Of a stretch of 64,000 nt of DNA, positions 45,855-55,366 are shown piece after piece. The position numbers and the translations under genes were made by a program. The first letter of the stretch is position 1; each line of letters begins with the position of its first letter. The stretch is taken from the NCBI GenBank assembly GCA_038496445.1, contig JALMLS010000310.1:339023-403022 (forward strand), given 5' to 3'. The DNA is from Trichosphaerium sp. ATCC 40318. Its lineage: Eukaryota; Discosea; Flabellinia; Trichosidae. The notes beneath the pieces are model-generated. The model was not told the DNA's origin. It searched no databases and was given only the letters and a program-made list of their open reading frames with translations.

Positions 45855-46283
45855 AACAAACAAGTTGAACCTTTATTGTTGTTGTACAATTATTACCTTT
45901 TTTTTTTGAAAAATCAAGAACGGCTTTGTGTTCAGCTCTACTTTCTTTTAGAACCTATCCTTTACCTCGCCCTACTACTCATTTTCGCGATTCATCAAAA
46001 TAGATAATATTGGGAGGAAGAGATCAATGTCTAGTGGCTCTAGCGTAGCCCTTGATGTTGTTACTTTGAAATAATTGTATATTCATTCAAAATAAGTTCT
46101 GAGAATAACAGTCTTTTCGATCAATTACTAAACATATGTGGAAATAGTAAACTCCAGTGATAAAAAAGAAAGGTATTGTACATGGCATTGTTTATCAAAT
46201 GAACAAGCGAACTGTCTGGCTTATACTCTTGCTATCTGTAGATAGATTACTGTTTGGTAGGCAGAAAGAACAAAACCTTGTTT
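45855..46283. other. Intergenic region between convergent genes
   Basis: This holds the 3' ends of the PI4-kinase (+) and the C2-like gene (-). There is a poly-T run near 45899-45907 and no supported frame. Confidence 0.4.
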
Positions 46284-46930
46284 TTAATGTACAAATTGTT
46301 TTATTGGTATAGAACGAATGACAAGGCCTCTCTTCCATGTCTGTGATTGTGATTGACAACACTCTGAGTGTTCATTTATTTTGTTCAAATTGTTTATGTC
46401 TTGATGACTATCAAAGTCAACACTGGAACTGTCTGAGTTTGTTGATTCGTTGTCTGACCAATCTTCGTCATTCAAGTATCCTGTTGGTTCGTGTTCTACT
46501 GCCACTCGAAGTTTTGGGCGTTCGTCTTTCTTTGTAGAGCATAGTTTAACATCGAAGGTGCCTTTAAAAAACTTGTTGATATCACCAAAAAGATCTATAT
46601 TGACAGAGCCTTTGCTATTGTTTTGTTCTTTTTCTTCAACTTGAAAATAACAAATAAGTCTTCACCGTCTTTTCGTCTTACTTCCATAGGATCAAGAGGC
46701 ATGTACCATCCAACTTTGCTTGAATATCTAAGTGTATCATATGGTGTGCTTTCTTTCCTTGTCTTTTGTTTTTCGTTTGGTGACCATAGTTGTGCTTCAA
46801 CGCGAAGTGGTTTTGATGTCTCATTCATATTCAACAAATGTTCTATGCGAATACTTAAGACACCGCTTATAATATTCATTGTATTGTCTTGTTCTATAGT
46901 GCCCAGTGAGTTCGTTCTGGTATGATGCAT
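46284..46930 (-). CDS. C2-like domain protein with acidic tail; frame change or very short intron
   Basis: The N-terminal part reads MNIISGVLSIRIEHLLNM, then PLRVEAQLWSPNEKQK and LRYSSKVGWYMPLDPM, recalling a C2 sandwich ('GxLxVxIxxAxxL'). A second frame continues VNIDLFGDINKFFKGTFDV, KKDERPKLRVAVEHEPTG and an acidic Ser/Asp tail (DWSDNESTNSDSSSVDFDS). The two frames are offset by one near 46640. They can be joined if a 26-base stretch (gtgaagact...ttttcaag) is an intron, which is shorter than any other intron here. Otherwise the gene carries a frameshift. It is a possible lipid- or protein-binding cytosolic protein. Confidence in the C2 call is modest. Confidence 0.55.
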
Positions 46931-47618
46931 GGTTTATATGAGGAGATGTGTTTGTCTTTGTAGTATTATTGTAAAAATGGGTGACACGTGATTTCTTTCA
47001 TACATTGAATATTTCTTGAAATAGTACTTGGGTATGTCGCGATTCTTCTCGATCGTTTAGACACTCAGTACCTTCATTGTATTGTATAAAGGAACGCCGA
47101 GTTTTAAAGGGATCATTGAACTATTTTGAAGCTTGAATTGACTCCGAAAGACCTCACAAGATCCTTTGAGTCTTAATATTAGCATCACCTTTTGGCGGAA
47201 TATCTGAGCATCACCGTGGGCCTTAAAAACGGCTAAATTAGTTTGATATTACAAGATTGTTCAGTGAACAATGCGCACAAAATAACTTAGTTAAAGCATC
47301 GCCAACAAATTAAGAACTTCCAAGAGAGGTATGGAAGCGCCTACATCACAAAGATACAAAGTTAAATATTGTTTTACAATACAGAAATAGCAATGTAAAC
47401 ACGCTGCTCCATGATGGTGTCATGTACTAAAGACAGTTGTTTAATGTACATGTACAGCTTAGAACTATATTGTTCCACAAATAGAATAAAATGGAATAGA
47501 CAAAGGCGTTTCTTTAACCATGATGTGTTATTGTCTATGTGAAGTATTTTCAAGTATGTTGTGGATAATGAGTGAGACCCGCAATTACTCAACGGATATT
47601 TGTTACGTGGTTTATTGT
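46931..47618. other. Intergenic region
   Basis: This 688-base stretch lies between two minus-strand genes. The minus frame 47374-47592 has no domain and no splice link to the upstream BTB gene, whose stop is at 47619-47621. The interval probably holds that gene's 3' UTR and the promoter of the C2-like gene. Confidence 0.4.
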
Positions 47619-50600
47619 TTATAATTGTAGAGTCATAGGTTGTTTAAAGACTTGTACTTGCGTTGTTTTAATAATGGTAACTGTATCTCGTAGAACAGGA
47701 TGAAGTGTTCTCAAGTAAGCAACAACATCATCACTTGTTCCTTCTTTTAAAACAAAATCATGTCCGTCACAAGCATGACGTACAAACCAATCATGACACA
47801 TCATTCCTATAATCTCTCCTTCCATATGCATTGTGTATTCTAGTATCTGTAAAAAGACATCAAGGCATTCAACGCCACATTGATGTTTTACAAAGCCTGA
47901 TAAAACATATCCTTTCATTCTTTCGATTTGGTACTTATCACTTAACTTGTAAAGCATCCATAGAGTATCTATATCGTTTAAGGGAATGCTGTCTTTGTAT
48001 AGATAATCCAATAAAAGGTTGACGACATGGAGAGGTTCACCAATTTTGATGACATTAGCATTCTTATCTGTTGATTGATTTGATACCAGAATTTGTTCAA
48101 AGAACGGTATGCGTGCTACTAAGATAACCTAAAACAATACAATCAGATATTATATTACAATACTACGAGCCATCACAGTATTGGCTAGATAAAAGAAAAC
48201 TCGGAACAGTAAACAAAACAAAGAAAAAAAGTGCAAAAAGAAATAATGTACCTTGTGACACTTCAGTTCGTTGTCATCACTAGTCTTTAGAATTAAGTCC
48301 TTTGATTCCTCATGCTTGTATAGTCTATTTAAAGATCTTTTGATACCCTTCGAATTGATAAAGTAACATCCTGGCTTGGTCCTTTGGATTTCTTTTACGA
48401 GCTTATTCGTTTTAAGTGATTGTAACAGTTTTATAAATGAAGGTTCCGTTAGGTCATCGTATTGAACTGATTTGCCATAAATACAAGAAATAAGACAATT
48501 GAACGCTCTAGAAGAATGGTCAAGCTTCAGGACAGAATCGATTTCTCCAGCATCTACAAACAGTTCAGGCACTTGGCTCTCGACGAATACCTAAAAAAAG
48601 TAAGTTACAAATGTGTTTTTGCTTTTTTCTTACCCTGCTGATCTTAATTGATGACTCTTGGTTTAGTTTAAACTCAAAGTCATTAAACACTTCATATTTA
48701 TCTTCTCTGAGCCTACTAAACTCTGATGGAATTTTAGTAGCATCGCTTAAATCAGGAAACAAGTAAGACTTAAATGACTTTCCAAATCGAGTTTCAGGCT
48801 TCGCTTTACTCTCCTCAGTCTCCTCTTTCGAAAATGTGAGTATTTACATAAAATTATTAGTAGTGAGGTACCTCCACGTCTTGTCTTATAAGCAATTTTC
48901 TCAATTATGCGAACCAAGGGAAAGTGCAAATCGAACTCTGTTAGTGTGCTGCAAATGAACATTACATTGTATCTTCCTTTATTAATAGTCTTTTTCAAAT
49001 CTTCAATGATGTGTAAGACAATTTCATCAACATCAGATGAACCTTAAATAAAAATAAGCAAACAAAGTTATAGGCATTGATTGAACAACTGATATCGATC
49101 AAAAGAAAGAAAAAAATAGGAATATTCTTGTATTGTGGTCTAAGGGCTCTCAATAAATTAAATTTTCTTTTTTGTTTAATTTATGGGATCAATAAGGCAT
49201 GTTTTTAACGTACCTTTGTAGTGTGGAAACATTTTTTGGAATTTAACGAAGTTCTCAGGCATTAACTTTTTGAGAAGATCATATTTTGATAAAACTATAA
49301 TGACGCTGGCATGTGCTAACCATTTACTGCTAATTAGTTCTGAGAGTAAAACCTTCGCTTCTTCGTATGAATTTGTTTGTGCATCTTCATACAACAAGTA
49401 CATGAAGCTTGAGAGTTAAAGACAAAACAAAAAAAGAAATTCCAATAAATTTACAAAGTCACAACACGTAAACAACTATGGATTAGTGTCTTGCCTATGC
49501 CTTACTTTGAGAACAATTCAAAAAAGATACTCGGTCAGTGACACCACATGGCAAATATAATGTACATTTCCAAAGCAATGTAACCATTTTCTCCGTTCAT
49601 TTCGAGGACCTTAATAAATAAAAACTTAGACCAACTGCACAAAATAATAAAAAGTAGCATAAGCCTTCAACACAACAATGCTTTCACAGCTTATAACAAA
49701 AAACTCTAATTTTAATAAACAAATACTAAAAGAAAAGTATTATTGAGTACTGAGTAAAACGTGGTAAGCCTGAGGAACAAATACTTTTAAAACTAAAAAA
49801 GACGTACCACCAACATCCAAAAGCTTAAACTGTTGACCATTATGGCCTAAGTACTCTTTTTCTACAATCCCTGTTGTCCTTATACGTACATTCATTATTT
49901 CAGGTATTGTTACTTCCCATCCTTTAGTTCTTTTTGCAACAGCGTTCATTAAACTGAATAGAAAAAGTTTAGTAAGAAAGTTCATTTTGTATTCATTCTA
50001 TTTTCAGCTTATATATCAACGTACATAGATAAATTATGCATAGGGCTATTGTAAACAAGAGATTCTTTAAATGCAGTACATTCATCCATGAATTCTGAAT
50101 TGACGAGTCTGTAAAAATACTATTAACTTCTTTCTCAGAAAATTCTGTTTTTTTCTCCCTTTCACGTACTTTTTAACAGCATCAAAACAAGATTGCTCCG
50201 AGTCGAAATTATAATTGCAAGTACGATTAGGATCGTCTGGATCCGATAGACTCAAAATAGCGGATTGAGTGCTCTAGTTAATTAATTAAACCAAATCAAA
50301 GACCAGATCTTTAGCAGTAAGCCGTGCCTTCTGGCAACGATTAAAATAAGGACTTCGTTTAAAATCCTGTAAACAATTCCATATTTGATGTGTAATAGCC
50401 CTGTTGTAAGCTCGTCGGGCTTCTACATCCTGCTGAAGCAATTGTACGTAAAAATGCTTAACAAACGTAGATTTGCCTATTTACATGACTGAATAAGCTA
50501 ATAACCGCTTTTATTTCGTGCTAACCGCTGAATGCCGATCCTGGTGTGTATTAGTTTCAAATTAAATAACTGACGGTGTTTGATACGCCTACCAAGTACT

Positions 50601-50719
50601 AGAATCGTGATTTCGTCTATCTCTAGTTTTTTCGCTTCAATTACAGCTTTTTTGATAGATTTCAGTTTTCCAGCCTTATCTAGCCTGTCTACCGCATGCT
50701 TACATTTTTTGTTACCCAT
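47619..50719 (-). CDS. Heterotrimeric G-alpha-like GTPase fused to two BTB domains
   Basis: Roughly 700 residues in about twelve exons. The N-terminus MGNKKCKHAVDRL has a myristoylation/palmitoylation start as in G-alpha. EIDEITILVLG leads to the P-loop, rebuilt over a 15-base micro-exon as GSAFSGKST (canonical GAGESGKST). The alpha-helical domain follows (KHFYVQLLQQDVEARRAYNR; CLQDFKRSPYFNRC). Switch I is VRIRTTGIVEKEYLG. Switch II is LLDVGG then PRNERRKWLHCFGN, with Pro where the catalytic Gln stands. G4 is SKYDLL (Asn to Ser) and the G5-like segment is FICSTLTEF. An exon RFGKSFKSYLFPDL then leads to BTB-like region 1 (YEVFNDFEFKLNQESSIKIS; FNCLISCIYGKSVQYDD). BTB 2 is SKDLILKTSDDNELKCHKV, RIPFFEQILVS and VVNLLLDYLYKDSIPL, followed by helical BACK-like sequence. 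Exon phases join G-alpha to BTB without a stop. Confidence 0.85.
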
Positions 50720-50996
50720 TTCTGGACTTGTAAGCGTTGATACTGAAATAATTAAGACAAATCTGTTTCACTTAATTGCTTTCTTGAGTGCTTAGAAGGT
50801 AAGCTTTTGGAAAAGCAAGGTTTCGTGATTACATTCGTTTACATAAATATAGGCTTAAGTAACAGCCTAAAAAGTGTGAACTCCTTCAAGCACCTATCTA
50901 ATTTCTGGATTTTGTTTAAAGTCAAACGCACAATGTAGTAATGTGATTAGTCTACAATTTATGTCAAATGCATGCTAATATTACCACGTGTTTTTT
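50720..50996. promoter_or_regulatory. Divergent promoter between two BTB genes
   Basis: 277 bases separate the start of the G-alpha/BTB fusion (-) and the BTB gene (+). No TATA box stands out. The shared promoter suggests co-expression, but this is inference. Confidence 0.4.
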
Positions 50997-51788
50997 ATGC
51001 TAGACAGTTTTAGACTTGCAACTTCTTTATTTGGGAAGCTTGATCTAACGCCCTTCCGTTAACATAAATACTTTATTTAGTTCTGCAGTAGATTCAAAAA
51101 CAGACGAATTTCTCCGCCACATTCACTTGACACCAAGCCTTCAAAAAGATGGTTTCTAGTAATTGGAGATGCACAGCCCTGTATTCGAAGCAATGCTAAA
51201 GCAGCCAGTGAAAGAAGGCAAATCCAGAGTAATCACACTCGAGGTACACAACGTGTAGCGCGCGTCAATGTAATTATATTTATCAGGGTAAGACTCACAA
51301 CGATGTTTTTAATCTCCTATCCCACATATATGACCCACAACCAATACCTTACCTATGAACGTCTCATTGAGAAGTGTGTAAAAGCTATAGAGAGTCTTCC
51401 TTGTAATGCAGGTATGAGTGGTGTATTTTATAGTTAATAAAGAGTAGAACGTTTTTTGGCAATTGATAAATGCGAAAAGTATAGAGATCTCATTTCGTCA
51501 AAGTTCATACCTTGGGCGACTAAGAACTTTGAAGATTGTTCAACAATTTTACATTTGTTGTGTGAACAAACCGCCTATAAACTGGCTAAGAAAATAGGCT
51601 CGCAACAACGCCACTATCGTTCAGAGTTTAACCGTTTACAACCTGTTTTAAAACAACTCCAGGAGAAAACTTACCCACACACACTTTCTGAAACTGTATT
51701 GCCATCTCGTGTGTATATTCACTACAACGATGAACTCTATCAAATCAACGAACCTGTTAAAGGTTGGATACTCAAGATGAATCCTTAG
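50997..51788 (+). CDS. BTB-domain protein, possibly frameshifted
   Basis: The first exon starts MLDSFRLATSLFGKLDLTPF. The BTB core is HSPVFEAMLKQPVKEGKSRV, ITLE, then across a gtacac intron GKTHNDVFNLLSHIYDPQPI. This is the classic 'SPVFeaMl..p.kE' to 'vF..lL.yIY' span. Frame 0 then meets TGA just after PYL near 51357, while the adjacent frame continues TYERLIEKCVKAIESLPCN. After another intron comes FLAIDKCEKYRDLISSKFIP, a BACK-like helical region, ending INEPVKGWILKMNP. No GT...AG pair fits between the two frames, so a one-base frameshift is likely unless the model is wrong. BTB proteins of this kind dimerise and often recruit cullin-3. Confidence 0.6.
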
Positions 51789-52010
51789 ATAATTCATAAG
51801 TAGGATTTCCATCTCAGTGTAGAAGAAATGATGAAATAAATATTATTCATTTATAGGCTATTGTTATTTTTCTAGACAAAAGTCTACGCAATGTGTAACT
51901 TGAATGACATGCAATACTATTCATTTGGATAAGCCGTTTCACATTAAGAACAAGAGTTAAGTTTCCAAAGAATACTATTAAAAGGTGTAGAACATACTGT
52001 TAGTGCTGTC

Positions 52011-52019
52011 TATATATAG
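52011..52019 (+). promoter_or_regulatory. TATA-like element
   Basis: TATATATAG lies 14-22 bases upstream of the ATG of the small secreted peptide candidate. The distance is short for a TATA box unless the leader is absent, so it is only suggestive. Confidence 0.3.
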
Positions 52020-52032
52020 TACGCTTTGAACA

Positions 52033-52191
52033 ATGAAACATGTTTTTATTTTCCTGTTAACATTGCTTACAAATTTTTACGTTATTTACATTTTAACAAT
52101 CTCTTCGTACATTTATCACATGTTTTCCGAGATAAGCTGTATACACAAATCAATGTGCCAACAAGAAAGGATATGTTGTTCACTTAAGTAA
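52033..52191 (+). CDS. Small secreted cysteine-containing peptide candidate (52 residues)
   Basis: The intronless frame starts MKHVFIFLLTLLTNFYVIYI, a strong hydrophobic leader. It ends in a short segment with four cysteines (SCIHKSMCQQERICCSLK). That form is common among secreted peptides of many eukaryotes. The stop at 52189-52191 lies 8 bases from the stop of the convergent beta-helix gene. Nothing about its role can be stated. It could also be a chance frame in the 3' UTR of a neighbour, so confidence is low. Confidence 0.35.
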   Translation: MKHVFIFLLTLLTNFYVIYILTISSYIYHMFSEISCIHKSMCQQERICCSLK

Positions 52192-52199
52192 ACTGTAAT

Positions 52200-54619
52200 C
52201 TATCTTTTTCTTTTTGCATCAACACGCACTTTACCACTATCAGAACGAACATCACAGAATTGATAATACGCCTCTAGGTTTGATACAAAAAGAGTAGAAA
52301 CAACAACATCTGATGCTTCTGGACTCACGTAAACACCATAAGCAGCAGGGAACGAAGTAGGGTTAAGTATACCATCATGAACAAAACTCTTTCCTGCGTT
52401 AATAAAATGAACTTCAAGATCTCTTAGTTTAACATCTGAGGAATCTGTCATAACATCAAACCCAATACCGTATCCAGCTACAGTAGATACATCCCTTACT
52501 TCGGCTCCAGTTACTACAACACTATTTGATCCTGAAAAAGAAAATCCACGAGCGCTGGCACCACCTTAAAGAAAAAAATGAGAACAATACTGAAAATAAC
52601 AAAACAACAGGCGTGCAACGCTAGTTCTCTATGTAGTTGAAACGTACCATAACCTGTAAGAGTTGCTCCTGGATGAGAAATAGAGTAACGACCACATTTC
52701 GATGATCCAATAGCTCCTTGATTAATCAATCCCTTAACAGAAACATCCTGCATTTTGACACCTGAAGCGCCGTCCATCTTAAACCCAATAATACCCTTAT
52801 TAACATGGAACATAGAGTCTCCATTACACAAATATCCCTTTATAGCAGAAAGCTTAGAAAGCTTGGCTTCAGGTGTACCAGGAGTAGCTTCAATCCAATC
52901 AAGCACAAGTTGGTCGATTGTATTCCTTCCATTGTCGAGGTGAAAATTATTGTCGAAATCTCCAGCTAGTTTTGCTTTGGCTATAAACGCTTTCGCGTTT
53001 GTGAGAGGATTACCAATATACTCGGCTTGATCTTCGTCCTCAGACGAAATAGTAATCAAGTTTCCAGTAGCTGGATCTCTGTTCCAAATTTGGAAGAGTG
53101 AACCGACAGAGTCTCTTACAGGTACTACACGGAAACAAAATAAGAAAACAAGTACTACCGACATAAAAATACGCTATGCGGTATACATACCTTCTGTGCC
53201 AAGAGCGACAATTTCGTTTACGGCGTTATGCAAGTCAAAAACGTGTACGTTGTTGAATTTAACATCGAATGAGAAGGAGTCGTAGTTTGTTGACAGAGGT
53301 TGTCTTGGGAACCCACCAACGGCAACGCCGAAGTTATTTACCAAGAAACCATATGCGTTACCATCAATAACAGAAAACTTGTTATGAAACAAAGCGTATT
53401 CAGCTGGATATTTCGTTTTGCTGATTTTAGAGTTTCCATCAACAATAAGATCAGTATGGACATTATTGATCATAGTACGTAGTTGCTGCGTTATTTTTGT
53501 AACATCCAAGACATTACCTTAATAGAAGTGAGTACAGAGAGAAACAAAACGTGATATTTAGAAACGTACCTTGTACAGTCAAAGTTGTGGCAGAGTTTGA
53601 AGAAACCAAGAAATCTAGGTACTTCTGGATAAATCTCGCTCCAGAGTATGTTCCTAGAACAGGAACATCCTTTCTGTTTGTTGCCGTACAATCACTAACA
53701 GTTAATTTATGAACACCATTAAGTGCTACAGCAGCGACTTCAAACTCATCAAATTCGATATGTTTTATAGTAATCTGTTCGTTTTGGTTTCCGTGAATAC
53801 CATGATGAGAAGAACGTCCAATACGACCTAAAGAACAAATTAATAAAGTGATTTTGACAAAGTACGATGCAAAGCGGCAAGCGATTACAGCCTGACATCG
53901 CAAGACAGAAAGATTAATCAAAATAAAACAAGTTTGGGGTTTTTTCGAGCACGTGAAGCTCAAAGGTCAGTGTACATACCATTCTTTATAGTAACTTTAG
54001 CTGCACCTTTGAATGTTGTACCAAAGTTATGAGGGCCTTGACCGACAACAAACGGTTTATCGGCAAGTTCAATGTTCGCGTAAAACCTTTGCAATAGCGC
54101 ATGTTCTTTACTTTGTTCAAGTGTATGACCATTTAAATCAAGAACGACGTCATCAGCAACTATTGAAATAGCTGCAAAGAATCCCAAAAATAGGCATTAT
54201 CGGGGTAGATACCACCTAATAACATTAGTGATGATAAAAAGAAAACAGAAACAAAATAGAATTCTGAAAAAAGCTCGAAAAGGCAAATCGGTAAACAACG
54301 ATTTTACATTTTTAGTTATCTATCTCTATTCTTACCTTGTGACTCAAACTGGCTTGGAAGTGGAAATGACGCATCCCAAGCATCGGTACCCAATGAAGAA
54401 GCACGATTTGGGTTGAAAGAGATATCTTCCATTAGTTTATACGTCCCTGGCTGGGAAATAATGTAAGTTCCATCAACAAAGTCTGCATTTGTAAGTTCGA
54501 AAGCAGCATCTAAATCAGACAACATTAGAGAGTTTCTGTATTTCTTTGCCTATATCGGGCTTACGAACTGAAGAAATCACCGCAACAAGCGCGTATATAT
54601 ACACTAATAACTTGTTCAT
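52200..54619 (-). CDS. Secreted parallel beta-helix protein
   Basis: The start NKLLVYIYALVAVISS is a signal peptide. The mature part opens FVDGTYIISQPGTYKLMEDI and continues AISIVADDVVLDLNGHTLEQ, the characteristic opening of right-handed beta-helix (pectate-lyase-fold, NosD-like) proteins. Short beta-rich coils follow: HHGIHGNQNEQITIKHIEFD; VHKLTVSDCTATNR; GFKMDGASGVKMQDVSVKGL; GSNSVVVTGAEVRDVSTVAG; SDVKLRDLEVHFINAGKSF. Seven or more introns, many with gtacgt donors, interrupt it. The C-terminus is VRVDAKRKR. Similar secreted helices occur in algae and protists with unclear function. No pectate-lyase calcium site or catalytic Arg can be claimed. It is probably extracellular and carbohydrate-related. 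Confidence 0.75.
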
Positions 54620-55366
54620 TGCTGTTGCACCTTTTTTGTTGTAACTTGAGGTGATGCAAGAACGTTTCGTTTGAAAGAAAAAAATGTTATATTTAGCTTC
54701 GTTTGTCAAAAAAAAGCTACGTCGTTTCAAGGCATGTGTATTTAAGGTATGTATTAACGTAAAATGTATTTCATGAGGTTGTTCTGGGGTCATCTGAGTG
54801 AGCGTGTAAAGGTTCTTTTAAGAAATTGCTTCTTTAGTCGTTGCACGAAGTTCGAACTACGTGTGAAGCATTTAACTCTACGAAATAGTTTGTATCGTAG
54901 ATACGAAGGGGTTGTTACAAAGCTTGATTATCTGTTACACTTAAAATACTGCACACGATCTGATAGTCACGAAAACAACTACTGTTAATGTCTTTTATCG
55001 TTTTGGGCGTCTAGCCACTTAAAATGTAAGCCAATAGCGTAGTACGAAAATAATGTCGTATTAGTGTTAGTAATAACTACGATAGCGTTTTAATTGACAA
55101 AATACCAGTTTTCATGCTATAGACGGCTAGAATATCTTAAATCACCTACAAGTGATTGTTCCATACCCACCCACGCGTCAACATACTGTGTAGCGGTTCA
55201 CCGTTGAACTAGTTCAAATTACCTATGACAGTACGCAGTAGAGTCCTATTGCCATCATTGCATCGAAAGTGCTGTAGTACCAGCCTATTGAGTTTTAAAA
55301 CAAATTAGTAAAAAGGGAACAGAGATTTCAACATAAAAGTCGTTGACACATTTCTCCGTGCGGAAC
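54620..55366. other. Intergenic region between divergent genes
   Basis: This 747-base spacer lies between the starts of the beta-helix gene (-) and the large secreted-protein gene (+). The frame 54764-54988 (+) has no domain or splice support. Both promoters must lie here. Confidence 0.45.
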
